Of a stretch of DNA of 64,000 bases, positions 1 to 8,375 are shown in pieces. The position numbers and the translations under genes were made by a program. The notes beneath the pieces were generated by a model that saw nothing but the letters and a program-made list of their open reading frames with translations, searched no databases and was not told the origin of the DNA. Position 1 is the first letter of the stretch; each line of letters begins with the position of its first letter. Origin of the DNA: DATBQN01 sp963755825 (lineage in GTDB: Bacteria; Acidobacteriota; Thermoanaerobaculia; Multivoradales; UBA5704); the NCBI GenBank assembly GCA_963755825.1, contig CAVWLA010000001.1, positions 2,108,001 to 2,172,000 of the forward strand, given 5' to 3'.

Positions 1-1
1 G

Positions 2-1798
2 GATCTGCACTTCACGGCGGACGAGCCGAGCGCGGAGGAGCGCGACGCCGTCGACGCCTGCCTCGCCGCCGCCGCGCCGGCGCCCGGCCCCGGCCGGCGG
101 CAGTACCTTCTCCCCGTCCTCCGCGCCATCCAGGAGCGGGTCGGCTGGATCAGCCCGGGCGCGCTCAACCACGCCAGCCGCTGTCTGGAGGTGCCGCCCG
201 CCGACGCCTTCGGCGTCGCCGACTTCTTCGCCCTCTTGGAGACCCGTCCCCAGCCGCCGATCGCCGTCCACGTCTGCGACGACATCGCCTGCCGCTTCCG
301 CGGCGGCGAGGCGCTCTGCGGCGAGCTCGAGAAGACCCTCGGCGCGGGCGGCGAGCCGGCAGCCGGCGGCCGCGTCGCCTGGCATCGCAGCCCCTGCCTC
401 GGCCTCTGCGAGCGCGCTCCCGCGGCCCTCGTCCTCGCCGCCGGCGACCCGCCGCGGGAGACGGCGCTGGGGCCGGCGAGCGGTGAGACGATCCGCGCCG
501 CGATCGCCGGCGAGCCGGCGGCCGCCGCCGAGGTTTCGATCTCCGTGCCGCAGGTCGGCGAGCCGGGCCTCACCCTCCTCGCGCGGGTCGGCCGCGTCGA
601 CCCCGCGAGCCTCGACGACTACCGCGCCGCGGGCGGCTACGTCGCTCTCCGCCGCGCCTTCGAGATGGGCGCCGAGCGGGTCATCCGCCAGGTCACCGAG
701 GCGAAGCTCGTCGGCCGCGGCGGCGCCGCCTTCCCCACCGGCCAGAAGTGGCAGGGCGTGCGCGCGGCGGCGCTGCCGCGCTACCTGGTCTGCAACGCCG
801 ACGAGTCGGAGCCGGGGACCTTCAAGGACCGCGTGCTGATGGAGGGCGATCCCTTCGCCCTCGTCGAGGCGATGACCATCGCCGCCTTCGCGACCGGCTG
901 CGAGAAGGGCTACATCTACCTCCGCGGCGAGTATCCGCTCGCCGCCGAGCGCCTCGCCAACGCGCTCCGCGTCAGCCGCGAGCGCGGCTACCTGGGCGAC
1001 GACATCCTCGGCCACGGCGTGCGCGTCGAGATCGAGCTGCGGCGCGGCGGCGGCGCCTACATCTGCGGCGAGGAGACCGCCCTCATCAACTCGCTGGAGG
1101 GCCGCCGCGGCGAGCCGCGCAACAAGCCGCCCTTCCCCACCCAGGTCGGCCTCTTCGGCCAGCCGACGGTGATCAACAACGTCGAGACACTGGTCAACGT
1201 CCTCCCCATCCTCCTCGACGGCGGCGCCGCCTACGCCGCGCGCGGCACCGAGCGCTCGACCGGCAGCAAGCTCTTCTGCGTCTCCGGCCACGTCCGCCGG
1301 CCGGGCGTCTACGAGGCGCCGTTCGGCATCACTCTCCGCCAGGTGCTCGATCTCGCCGGCGGGATCGGCGGCAGCGGGCGGCTGCAGGCGGTGCTCCTCG
1401 GCGGCGCCGCCGGCGGCTTCGTGACGCCGGAGGAGCTCGACGTGCCGCTCACCTTCGAGGGGACGCGCGCCATCGGCGCGAGCCTGGGCTCGGCCGTCGT
1501 CATGCCCTTCGACGACACCGTCGACCTGCGGCAGGTGCTCCGCCGCATCGCGCAGTTCTTCCGCGACGAGTCGTGCGGCCAGTGCGTCCCCTGCCGCGTC
1601 GGCACCGTCCGCCAGGAGGAGCTCCTCGCCCGGCTCGCCGCCGACCGGCCCCTGGGCTCGCTCGACCTCGAGCGCCAGATGCTCCGCGAGCTCGGCCAGG
1701 TGATGCGCGACGCCTCGATCTGCGGCCTCGGCCAGACGGCGTCGAGCGCCCTCGAGTCGGCGCTCGGCAGGTTCCCCATCTTCCAGGAGAAGCGATGA
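2..1798 (+). CDS. NAD(P)H-linked diaphorase subunit, NuoE-NuoF fusion (5' end outside window)
   Basis: The reading frame is open from the first bases, so the true start lies upstream. The N-terminal part is a NuoE-like thioredoxin-fold [2Fe-2S] domain: cysteine codons at 274 and 289 (CDDIAC) and at 395 and 407 (CLGLC) give the family's Cx4C plus Cx3C ligands. The rest is NuoF/FdsB/HydB-like: FMN-binding GRGGAAFPTG near 713, the NADH-site CNADESEPGTFKDR near 794, ICGEETALINSLEG near 1062, and the [4Fe-4S] motif SCGQCVPCRVG near 1571 followed by a fourth cysteine in CGLGQ. Such subunits pass electrons between NAD(P)H and a partner formate dehydrogenase or hydrogenase. The stop overlaps the next start (ATGA), so the two are translationally coupled. 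Which enzyme it serves cannot be settled because the catalytic subunit is not here. Confidence 0.9.
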   Translation, partial: DLHFTADEPSAEERDAVDACLAAAAPAPGPGRRQYLLPVLRAIQERVGWISPGALNHASRCLEVPPADAFGVADFFALLETRPQPPIAVHVCDDIACRFRGGEALCGELEKTLGAGGEPAAGGRVAWHRSPCLGLCERAPAALVLAAGDPPRETALGPASGETIRAAIAGEPAAAAEVSISVPQVGEPGLTLLARVGRVDPASLDDYRAAGGYVALRRAFEMGAERVIRQVTEAKLVGRGGAAFPTGQKWQGVRAAALPRYLVCNADESEPGTFKDRVLMEGDPFALVEAMTIAAFATGCEKGYIYLRGEYPLAAERLANALRVSRERGYLGDDILGHGVRVEIELRRGGGAYICGEETALINSLEGRRGEPRNKPPFPTQVGLFGQPTVINNVETLVNVLPILLDGGAAYAARGTERSTGSKLFCVSGHVRRPGVYEAPFGITLRQVLDLAGGIGGSGRLQAVLLGGAAGGFVTPEELDVPLTFEGTRAIGASLGSAVVMPFDDTVDLRQVLRRIAQFFRDESCGQCVPCRVGTVRQEELLARLAADRPLGSLDLERQMLRELGQVMRDASICGLGQTASSALESALGRFPIFQEKR

Positions 1799-2778
1799 AT
1801 CCAGGCGACGCTCCCGAGCTGCGCATCCCCGTCCCGCGCGGTCCGGTGCCGACCGTGCCACCGCCGCGGCCGCGCGAGATGGTCGAGCTGACGCTCGACG
1901 GCCGCAAGGTGTCCGTGCCGGCGGGCGCCACGCTCCTCGACGCGGCGCGGCAGCTCGGCATCGACACGCCGACCCTCTGCTTCCTCGAGAACCTGACGCC
2001 GGTCAACGTCTGCCGCGTCTGCGTCGTCGAGGTCGAGGGGGCCCGCACCCTGGTGCCGGCCTGCTCGCGGAAGGCCGAGGCCGGCATGGTCGTGAAGACC
2101 GACTCCGAGCGCGTCCGCCTCTCCCGCCGGTTGGTGCTCGAGCTCCTCGCCTCCTCGGTCGACGTCTCGACGGCGCCGCAGCTGCAGAGCTACATGGAGA
2201 CTTACGAGGCGCGGCCCGAGCGCTTCGGTCCGCCGGCGCCCGCCGCCGCGGCCGGCGAGCGCGATACCGCCCGCCCCGGCCACCACCACGCGCCGCACGC
2301 CGGCGCCGCGGCGACCGCCAAGCAGCCGGTGAAGGTCGACAACGACCTCTACGTGCGCGACTACTCGAAATGTATCGTCTGCTACAAGTGCGTCGAGGCC
2401 TGCGGCACCGACGCCCAGGGCACTTTCGCCATCGCCCTCGCCGGACGCGGCTTCGACGCCCGCATCTCGACCGAGTACGACGTGCCGCTGCCCAGCTCGG
2501 CCTGCGTCTATTGCGGCAACTGCATCGGCGTCTGCCCGACCGGCGCCCTGATGTTCAAGAGCGAGCACGACATGCGGCAGGCGGGCACCTGGGACGACGC
2601 CGGCCAGACCGCGACCGACACCATCTGCCCCTACTGCGGCGTCGGCTGCACGCTCACCCTCCACGTGCAGGACGAGAAGATCGTCAAGGTGACCTCCCCG
2701 ATCGAGCAGCAGGTGACCCATGGCCACCTCTGCATCAAGGGCCGCTTCGGCTGGGAGTTCGTCAACCGCCGGGAGTAG
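1795..2778 (+). CDS. Iron-sulfur subunit: truncated FdhA/NuoG-like protein (2Fe-2S, two 4Fe-4S, Mo-oxidoreductase N-terminus only)
   Basis: 327 residues, starting at the ATG that overlaps the preceding stop. Seen in order: a plant-type [2Fe-2S] ferredoxin domain (TLCFLENLTPVNVCRVC then PACSRK), a His-rich linker (GHHHAPHAG), two 4Fe-4S clusters (CIVCYKCVEAC and CVYCGNCIGVC), then the first motif of the molybdopterin oxidoreductase family (CPYCGVGC ... HGHLCIKGRFGWEF). In FdhA-type formate dehydrogenases and relatives this motif opens a catalytic domain of several hundred residues. Here the frame stops 8 residues after the fourth ligand region. The next 200 bases carry no continuing homologous frame and a secreted-protein gene follows. 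It is either a split-gene subunit that works with a catalytic subunit encoded elsewhere, or a truncated gene. The redox domains themselves look intact. Confidence 0.85.
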   Translation: MNPGDAPELRIPVPRGPVPTVPPPRPREMVELTLDGRKVSVPAGATLLDAARQLGIDTPTLCFLENLTPVNVCRVCVVEVEGARTLVPACSRKAEAGMVVKTDSERVRLSRRLVLELLASSVDVSTAPQLQSYMETYEARPERFGPPAPAAAAGERDTARPGHHHAPHAGAAATAKQPVKVDNDLYVRDYSKCIVCYKCVEACGTDAQGTFAIALAGRGFDARISTEYDVPLPSSACVYCGNCIGVCPTGALMFKSEHDMRQAGTWDDAGQTATDTICPYCGVGCTLTLHVQDEKIVKVTSPIEQQVTHGHLCIKGRFGWEFVNRRE

Positions 2779-2988
2779 CCGGCCGGCTCCTCACCACCCC
2801 TCCTCCCCCAGCCGTCCCGCGAGCCCCCGCTCGCACCCCCTCCGCCTCAAAAAAGAAGTTGTTTGGTTTTGTCCCGCTTTTGGGGGGCTGTCGCACTCTT
2901 CGCCTGAAGTCCAAAGCCCATGTCATCGATCCAATGACCTGCGGGTCCCTCTTTCGAGGAGATTCCGCACCTTACGAGGAGGGATTTC
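2779..2988. other. Intergenic region before small secreted protein gene
   Basis: 210 bases. It contains an AT-richer patch around 2848-2885 that may hold the promoter of the next gene, but I cannot assign -35 and -10 boxes with confidence. A good Shine-Dalgarno (gaggaggg) lies just before the ATG at 2989. A different frame right after the FdhA-like stop reads RLLTTP, which weakly resembles the RLTTP that follows this point in complete family members. It is too short to call a frameshift. Confidence 0.4.
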
Positions 2989-3321
2989 ATGTCTCGAGTG
3001 CTGGTGCGTCCCCTTTCTGCCATGATCTTGATCGTCGCCCTCACCCTCGTCGCCCTGCCGGCAGCCGACGCTCGTCCGCTCCACGGGACGCAGTCGACGG
3101 CCGGCACCGCCACGAGCTGGATGGCGGCGCTCTCGACCTGGGTGTCGAGCTTCTTCCTCGGCAGCCCGGCGAGGACGACGACGGGGACGGTTCATGCGTT
3201 AGCTGCTAACTCGACGACCAGCGGGCCGATCACGACGGGCGGCGCTCCGCGGGCTCACACGGAGACCTCGTCATGCGTCGACCCGAACGGCAAGCCGATT
3301 CCGTGCAACGCCGGCCCGTAG
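2989..3321 (+). CDS. Small secreted protein with CVDPNGKP C-terminus (partner of downstream TPR gene)
   Basis: 110 residues. The start is fixed by the Shine-Dalgarno gaggagg. Residues 1-29 look like a signal peptide: Arg at positions 3 and 7, a hydrophobic core LSAMILIVALTLVAL, and a likely cleavage after AADA. The mature part is Ser/Thr-rich, has a short amphipathic stretch (MAALSTWVSSFFLG), and ends with CVDPNGKPIPC plus a few residues. The two cysteines could form a disulfide. I recognise no family. It resembles the 108-residue protein at 12591-12917 in size, signal peptide, W/F-rich segment and a shared DPxGKP motif, and both sit directly upstream of a zf-HC2-like/TPR gene. A role as exported signal or substrate for the TPR protein is inference. 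Confidence 0.7.
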   Translation: MSRVLVRPLSAMILIVALTLVALPAADARPLHGTQSTAGTATSWMAALSTWVSSFFLGSPARTTTGTVHALAANSTTSGPITTGGAPRAHTETSSCVDPNGKPIPCNAGP

Positions 3322-3332
3322 CTTGATGGTCT

Positions 3333-3358
3333 CTCTCCGCAGGAGGATGCGCGGAGAG
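3333..3358 (+). terminator. Hairpin between secreted-protein gene and TPR gene
   Basis: Perfect 8-bp inverted repeat ctctccgc (3333-3340) / gcggagag (3351-3358) with a 10-base loop, lying 11 bases after the stop of the secreted-protein gene. No long T-run follows (tcagcgcgatctgttctc), so it may be a partial terminator or RNA-stability element that sets the ratio of the two products. Confidence 0.4.
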
Positions 3359-3394
3359 TCAGCGCGATCTGTTCTCATTTGGGAGGGACACGAA

Positions 3395-4792
3395 ATGGAC
3401 AAGGTCCATCCGACGAACCAAGAGTTTCATGGTCTGCTGGCCGGCGCTGGTGGCCTCGCCCGGCGGACCGAGAACATCCGGGTCGTCCGCCATCTGCTCG
3501 CCGGCTGCCTGCCCTGCTTCAAGAGCCTGCAGGGGATGGGCTGGCCCGGCCAACGTCTCGACCGGCTGCTGCACCTGCCGGGCGGACATCGCGACGAGGC
3601 GTTCGAGCGCGAGCGCTCGGCGGCGCAAGGGTACGACTATGCCCTCGCCTTCGAGCAGGTCGAGCAATCGATCTCCGATTTCCTCGCCGACCCGCCGGCG
3701 CCGGCCAATCCGACCGAGGCGCTCCTGGCCGAGCTCGACCGACACCCCCAGGACCGCCGGGAGCAGCTGATCGCCGCGGGGAGCTCCTTCGGCGACCCGC
3801 AGCTCGTCCGCTGCTTCATCGACCGTAGCCATCGGGCGCGCTACGAGGACCCCGTGGCGATGCTGCACTGGGCCGCGCTGGCGCGTGTTTCGGCCGACCG
3901 GGTGGAGCCTTCGATCGCCGGCTCGGGTCCGCGCCTGGAGGATCTCAGGGCGCGCGCCTGGGGTCAGTACGGCAACGCTCTCCGCGTCGCCGGCAGGCTG
4001 CGAGAGGCCCAGGAAGCGATGGCCATCGCCAAGGGGCACCTCGACGCCGGCACCCGCGACCCCGTGCTGCGGGCGCGGCTTTTCGAACAGTTGGCATCGC
4101 TCTACAACTTCCAGCGTTCGTTCAATGATGCCTTCACCACGCTCAAGGAGGCGGAGGAGGTCTACCGCGAGCTCGGCGAGACGCATTCATTGGCGCGCAC
4201 CCTGGTCCAGGAGGCGATCACCTGCCTCTATCTCGACGAGCCGGAGGTCGCGGTGACTCTTCTCAACCGCGCCATCCCGCTCATCGATCCGGAAGAAGAT
4301 CCGCACCTGCTCTTCGCCGCCTGTCACAACATCGTGCGCTGTTACATCGACCTCGATCAACCGGATCAGGCGCTGTCGCTGCTCTTCGATGCGCAGGAGC
4401 TGTTCAACGAGTTCACCGATGCGCTCCTCTTGCTGCGCGCCGCCTGGCAGCAGGGCCAGCTGCTCCGCGACATGGGGCAGCTGCGGGCCGCCGAGTCGGC
4501 GCTCCTGCGCGCGCGCAAAGGATTCTTGGAGCGGGGGCTGGCATACGAGGTGGCGGTGGTCTCGCTCGACCTCGCCGGTGTCTACGTCCGGCTCGGCGCT
4601 GTCGACGAGCTCAAGCAGACGGTGGTCGAGACGGTCCCCATCTTCCGCTCGCTGGGGGTCGACCGCGAGGCCCTCGCCTCTGTCCTCCAGCTGCAGAAGA
4701 TCGCCGATCAGGAGCACCGGGCTCTCGAGGTGATCCGCGCGCTCACCGCGCGCCTGAAGAGCCTCGGCCAGCTCGCCGAGGACGTGAGCTAG
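3395..4792 (+). CDS. zf-HC2-like / TPR protein, copy 1
   Basis: 465 residues. I chose the ATG at 3395 because a Shine-Dalgarno (gggaggga) lies 6-7 bases upstream and the N-terminus then matches the two paralogues. There is no signal peptide or membrane segment, so it is likely cytoplasmic. Residues 33-41 carry HLLAGCLPC, an H-x4-C-x2-C motif like the zinc finger of anti-sigma factors but with one extra residue; all three paralogues in this window share that spacing. The rest is a helical TPR-type array, including RYEDPVAMLHWAALARVSAD near the middle and ALSLLFDAQELFNEF. It is paralogous to 4839-6110 and 11158-12432. The function is unknown. A regulator whose TPR part senses a peptide or protein partner, perhaps the secreted protein encoded just upstream, is a reasonable guess. 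Confidence 0.75.
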   Translation: MDKVHPTNQEFHGLLAGAGGLARRTENIRVVRHLLAGCLPCFKSLQGMGWPGQRLDRLLHLPGGHRDEAFERERSAAQGYDYALAFEQVEQSISDFLADPPAPANPTEALLAELDRHPQDRREQLIAAGSSFGDPQLVRCFIDRSHRARYEDPVAMLHWAALARVSADRVEPSIAGSGPRLEDLRARAWGQYGNALRVAGRLREAQEAMAIAKGHLDAGTRDPVLRARLFEQLASLYNFQRSFNDAFTTLKEAEEVYRELGETHSLARTLVQEAITCLYLDEPEVAVTLLNRAIPLIDPEEDPHLLFAACHNIVRCYIDLDQPDQALSLLFDAQELFNEFTDALLLLRAAWQQGQLLRDMGQLRAAESALLRARKGFLERGLAYEVAVVSLDLAGVYVRLGAVDELKQTVVETVPIFRSLGVDREALASVLQLQKIADQEHRALEVIRALTARLKSLGQLAEDVS

Positions 4793-4803
4793 AAGATGGC
4801 GAT

Positions 4804-4839
4804 AGGATGGCCTTGCCCACGATGGGGCGAGGCCATCCT
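4804..4839 (+). terminator. Strong hairpin spanning the start of the second TPR gene
   Basis: Perfect 10-bp inverted repeat aggatggcct (4804-4813) / aggccatcct (4830-4839). Inside it, tgccc/gggcg can pair with a single G-U, giving almost 15 stacked pairs around a 6-base loop. It begins 11 bases after the stop of the first TPR gene and its last base is the first base of the TTG start of the next. Only two T follow, so it may act as an attenuator or translation-blocking hairpin rather than a classic terminator. Confidence 0.55.
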
Positions 4840-6110
4840 TGTTCGACCATCCATCCGTCCAGGAGCTTGCTGCCTTTCTGGCCGCATCGAGCTGCGACAC
4901 GGCCGAACGCTCCAAGGTCGTTCGACACCTCCTCGCCGGCTGCGAAACCTGCCTCGCTCGCCTCGAGCTTCTCGATCCCATGGGAAGGCGAATTCACACC
5001 TCGGAGAACGGCCAGGGCTTCGCGATCCCGCTATCCCCCAGCCCCGAGCTCGACTACGACCGAGCCTTCGCCGCGGCGGATCGCGCCTTCGAGCTCTTCT
5101 TCAAGGATGGCAGGCCGGTCTCCAGCCCGCCGGCCGTGCTCCTCGCCGAGCTCGGCATGCCCGGCGAGGAAGCGCCGGACCGCGCCAACCGCCAGGCGAT
5201 ACCCTTCCTCACCCGCTGGCTGATCGAGAAGAGCCATTCGCTGCGCTATACCGATCCGCAGGAGATGTTGCATTGGGCTCTGCTGAGCCGCCTCGCGGCG
5301 GAAGGCTGCTCCTCGGAGGCAGCCGGTAGCCGTGCCAAGCGAGCGGATCTTCGCGCCGATGCCGAGGCCCAGCTCAGCAGCTCGCTGCGCGTTCTCGGCA
5401 GGATCGAGGAAGCCGAGGGCTGCTTGCAGACCGCGTGGAGAGAGCTCGAGCGGGGCACCGGAGACGTCGAGGTGCGGGCGACGCTGCTGTCGAAGACCGC
5501 TTCGCTGCTGACGCTGAAGAAGGAGTTTCAGCTCGCCGGTGATCTCTCGGCGGCGGCGTCGACGATCTACCGAGAGCTCGGCATGCGGCACCGTTCCGCC
5601 GTCGCCAAGGTGACGGGAGCGATCGCGACGCTCTATTCCGGCGACCCGGAGAGCGCCAGCCGCACGCTGTTGACGACGCTCGGCGACATCGATGCGGACG
5701 AGGATCCCACGCTTCCCCTGGTCGTGCGAACCAATCTGGCGCGGTGTTACGTCGATCTCGGCGAGCCGGCGAAAGCCCTCGCCACCCATCGCGGGGGCGA
5801 GAGATCACGGCATGAGGTCGAGCCGCTGATCGGGCTTCGCCAGAGCTGGCTCGAAGGCGTCCTCATGAGCTCCCTCCAGGAGGGCTCCGCCGCAGCGAGG
5901 ATCCTCGGCCGCGTCCGCCACGGCTATGTCGAACGAAAGCTCGCCCGTGAGGCGATCGTCGTCACCCGCGACCTGGTCAGAACCCTCGAGGACCTCGGAG
6001 AGAAGCAGGAGGCATGGACCCTGCTCGACGAAACCGCGGCCTGGATCCGGCAGATGACCTTCGGCCCGGCGACTCGACAGTTTTTCGACGAGCTCTGCGC
6101 CACGGGCTGA
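4839..6110 (+). CDS. zf-HC2-like / TPR protein, copy 2 (TTG start)
   Basis: 423 residues. The only in-frame start after the upstream stop that keeps the conserved N-terminus is TTG at 4839; no ATG or GTG is available in that gap. HLLAGCETC at residues 30-38 is the same H-x4-C-x2-C motif as in copy 1. The alignable core SHSLRYTDPQEMLHWALLSR parallels SHRARYEDPVAMLHWAALAR of copy 1, and the helical repeats continue to the end. It lacks its own upstream secreted-protein gene. Its start codon is buried in a strong hairpin, so expression may be low or conditional. It is probably co-transcribed with copy 1 (46-base gap) and arose from it by tandem duplication and divergence. Confidence 0.7.
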   Translation: MFDHPSVQELAAFLAASSCDTAERSKVVRHLLAGCETCLARLELLDPMGRRIHTSENGQGFAIPLSPSPELDYDRAFAAADRAFELFFKDGRPVSSPPAVLLAELGMPGEEAPDRANRQAIPFLTRWLIEKSHSLRYTDPQEMLHWALLSRLAAEGCSSEAAGSRAKRADLRADAEAQLSSSLRVLGRIEEAEGCLQTAWRELERGTGDVEVRATLLSKTASLLTLKKEFQLAGDLSAAASTIYRELGMRHRSAVAKVTGAIATLYSGDPESASRTLLTTLGDIDADEDPTLPLVVRTNLARCYVDLGEPAKALATHRGGERSRHEVEPLIGLRQSWLEGVLMSSLQEGSAAARILGRVRHGYVERKLAREAIVVTRDLVRTLEDLGEKQEAWTLLDETAAWIRQMTFGPATRQFFDELCATG

Positions 6111-6114
6111 GCGG

Positions 6115-6447
6115 TCAGCTCTCCTCCCGCTCCCGTTTCCACGACCGGCGGCGCGCCAGGGCGTCGAGGACGACGCGCTTGCTCTCGGCGAAGCCGCCGG
6201 CCTCGCCTGACGCCGAGGAGCCGCCGCCGTAGAGGCGGCTGAAGAAGTCGTTCGGCGTGGTGTTGAGCTCTCGGAGCAGCTCCAGCAGGTCGCGGAGCGA
6301 CATCCCCTCGCGCGCGTGGATGAGGTCGCCGAGGCGGCCGGCGCGCCAGCCGAGGCTCCCCTCGACCACCTCGGAGATCGCCTCGCTGCGCGACACCAGC
6401 TCATGCAGCGAGCCGGCGATCCGCAGTTCCTCGGGATGCAGGGGCAT
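6115..6447 (-). CDS. Small HTH (Cro/C1-like) protein
   Basis: 110 residues from the ATG at 6447; the frame is open further upstream, but that part looks non-coding. The stretch ISEVVEGSLGWRAGRLGD followed by LIHAREGMSLRDLLELLREL and NTTPNDFFSRLY has the layout of a lambda-repressor-like HTH: helix-turn-helix, then LRDLLELLREL and a closing helix. The C-terminal part is Gly/Ser-rich and ends in a basic RRRSWKREREES tail. It is convergent with TPR copy 2, four bases apart. It could be a regulator of the neighbouring TPR genes, but nothing in the sequence proves this. No Shine-Dalgarno is evident, so the start is uncertain. Confidence 0.55.
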   Translation of the reverse strand: MPLHPEELRIAGSLHELVSRSEAISEVVEGSLGWRAGRLGDLIHAREGMSLRDLLELLRELNTTPNDFFSRLYGGGSSASGEAGGFAESKRVVLDALARRRSWKREREES

Positions 6448-6569
6448 CGCGCGGATGGTAGCACTGCAATTGCTTGAAAGGCGATAGCTTCCGGGCACTC
6501 TCAGCTCCTTGTCGCCATCCTTCGTACGCGCCCCCGCGGCCGGCCAGATTGCCTGCTAGATTGCGCCCG

Positions 6570-7334
6570 ATGAGCCCGTCGCGCGCTCGACTTTTCTCTC
6601 CGCTCGCCGCCCCGCGGGACGTCTGGCGCGGACTCGATCGCTGCCTGCCGACCGAGCGCTCCGGCGCCGGCCTCGCCTTCGCCCGCCTGGCGCTCGGCGT
6701 GCTCGCCGGCTGGTGGGTCTACGTGCCGATCCACGAGCTGCTGCACGCCGCCGCCTGCTCCCTCGCCGGCGGCGGCGTGTCGCGGCTGGAGATCGCGCCG
6801 CTCTACGGCGGCGCCCTCCTCGCCCGCCTGCTGCCCTTCGTGGTGCCCGCGGCGGGCGGCAGCTACGCCGGACGGCTCTCTGGATTCGACACCCGCGGGA
6901 GCGACCTGATCTACCTGGCGACCGATCTCGGTCCCTTCGTGCTCACTCTCTTCCCTGGTGTCTGGGCGCTCCGCGGCGCGGCGCGGCGCGGATTGGCGCT
7001 CGCCTTCGGCGTCGCCCTGCCCTTGGCGCTGGCGCCGTTTCTCTCGCTCGGCGGCGACGCCTACGAGATCGGCTCGATCCTCGTCACCCGCCTGGCCCCC
7101 TGGTCGGACGTGGCGACGCGGACTCTGCTGCGCGGCGACGACCTCGCCGCCAAGGTGGCGGCCCTGCATGCGTCGCCGGCGGCGGCACCGTGGGGCGGTC
7201 TGGCGCTCGCCGCCGCCGTCGGTCTCGCCTGGGCTCTCGTCACCTACGCGATCGGCGGCGCCATCGCCTGGGCGCTCGGCGAGCCGCCGCTCGCCGCCGC
7301 TGCCGCCGACGGCAGCGCGCCGGCGCCGATGTAA
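6570..7334 (+). CDS. Integral membrane protein with HELLH motif (putative M50-like metalloprotease fold)
   Basis: 254 residues from the ATG at 6570. The protein is largely hydrophobic with about five or six membrane segments. Segment 2 contains PIHELLHAAACSLAGG, an HExxH zinc motif inside a transmembrane helix as in site-2-protease-like enzymes and DUF3267-type relatives. A later segment, YLATDLGPFVLTLFPG, is in the place where S2P enzymes carry the third ligand (NPxxxxDG), but the match is loose. It may therefore be an intramembrane metalloprotease or an inactive relative. It is convergent with the actin gene, 6 bases apart. There is no Shine-Dalgarno evident at the chosen ATG. Confidence 0.6.
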   Translation: MSPSRARLFSPLAAPRDVWRGLDRCLPTERSGAGLAFARLALGVLAGWWVYVPIHELLHAAACSLAGGGVSRLEIAPLYGGALLARLLPFVVPAAGGSYAGRLSGFDTRGSDLIYLATDLGPFVLTLFPGVWALRGAARRGLALAFGVALPLALAPFLSLGGDAYEIGSILVTRLAPWSDVATRTLLRGDDLAAKVAALHASPAAAPWGGLALAAAVGLAWALVTYAIGGAIAWALGEPPLAAAAADGSAPAPM

Positions 7335-7340
7335 GCGAGT

Positions 7341-8375
7341 CTAGGCGCTCAGCCGGTCCCAGTCGGCGTCCGGCGCGTCCTGGGCGATGGCAAGGCCGCC
7401 GTCCGAGCCGACGAAGATCGGATCCTTGACCACCGTCACCCGGCCGCCGCCGACGGCCTTGAGCTCGTGCTCGAGCCGCGCGCCGAGGCCGCGGATGAGG
7501 CCGGTGCCGCCCGACAGGATGACGTGGTTGCGGACCCTCTCCTGGTACTCGGGGTCGACGCGCGAGAGGAGGTCGAACATCGACTCGGCGAGCGACGGGA
7601 CGATGCCCTCGCAGGCCTGGCGCATCTCCGCCGTGATGTCGATCTCGGTCGGCTTGCCGTCGATCGGCACCGTCACCTTGACCGGCTCCGGCGCCTCGCC
7701 GACGAAGCTCGCGGCCTCCTTCCAGCCGCGCACCATGTGGATCGAGATGCGGGCCGCGGGGTGGTGCTCGCGGACGAGGCGCATGAGCTGCTCGTCGATC
7801 CAGTCGCCGGCGAGGGTCAGCGTGCGCTGGTCGTCGTCGGTCGGCAGGCGCCCGTTCATGACGCAGAAGTCGGTGGTGCCGGCGCCGATGTCGATGATCA
7901 TGGTGTGGAGGAGCGCCTCCATGCCGTAGGCCACGGCGAACGGCTCGGAGACGATCATCAGGCTGTCGGCGGCCTCCTGCATCGCCTTTCTCACGTGCTG
8001 CTTGTTGACGCGCAGCGCCTCGGCGGGGACGCCGACGACCGCCCGCACCTTGACGCCGTTCTTCGACTCGCGGTCGAGCCCGGCGAGCGACAGCAGGTGC
8101 CAGAGCAGCTCGCGCACCGCCGCCGCGTCCTTCTCCGAGCCGTCCTTGATCAGGCCCTCCTCGAGCGGCCGGTGGAGGTCGAGCATGGGCCGGTTGTCGA
8201 GCGCCTCGCGGCCGATCAGCACGGCCTTCTTCAACACCTTGCGGGCCACCATGTCGAGCGGCCAGCCGACGTAGCTCTCGACGACGTGGCGGGCGCCGTT
8301 CGAGGAGGAGATCGAGCTGCGCGAGGTGCCGAGATCGATGCCGACGTTGACCACCTGGTTCTTGTTCGTGCTCAT
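7341..8375 (-). CDS. MamK-like actin-family ATPase
   Basis: 344 residues from the ATG at 8375, with Shine-Dalgarno aaagga. Actin-fold motifs are clear: phosphate-1 loop GIDLGTSRSSISSSNG, phosphate-2 MIIDIGAGTTDF, and the adenosine motif LSGGTGLIRGLGARLEHEL. The N-terminal YVGWPLDMVARKVLKKAVLIG and LDLHRPLEEGLIKDGSEKD match the MamK branch of bacterial actins more than MreB, as I remember those families. It would form filaments in the cytoplasm. No magnetosome genes are in the window, so a general positioning or cell-shape role is more likely. Its start overlaps the amidase stop by four bases (ATGA), which points to coupled expression with a peptidoglycan hydrolase. Confidence 0.85.
   Translation of the reverse strand: MSTNKNQVVNVGIDLGTSRSSISSSNGARHVVESYVGWPLDMVARKVLKKAVLIGREALDNRPMLDLHRPLEEGLIKDGSEKDAAAVRELLWHLLSLAGLDRESKNGVKVRAVVGVPAEALRVNKQHVRKAMQEAADSLMIVSEPFAVAYGMEALLHTMIIDIGAGTTDFCVMNGRLPTDDDQRTLTLAGDWIDEQLMRLVREHHPAARISIHMVRGWKEAASFVGEAPEPVKVTVPIDGKPTEIDITAEMRQACEGIVPSLAESMFDLLSRVDPEYQERVRNHVILSGGTGLIRGLGARLEHELKAVGGGRVTVVKDPIFVGSDGGLAIAQDAPDADWDRLSA

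Noticed and set aside
2779..2880. Continuing FdhA catalytic domain in another frame after the stop at 2778.
   Set aside because: Apart from a short RLLTTP match the frame becomes Pro/Ala-rich and ends soon; no molybdopterin motifs follow.
6448..6498. N-terminal extension of the small HTH protein to an upstream start at 6498.
   Set aside because: The extra 17 residues (PGSYRLSSNCSATIRA) show no domain or Shine-Dalgarno and would overlap the likely promoter region.
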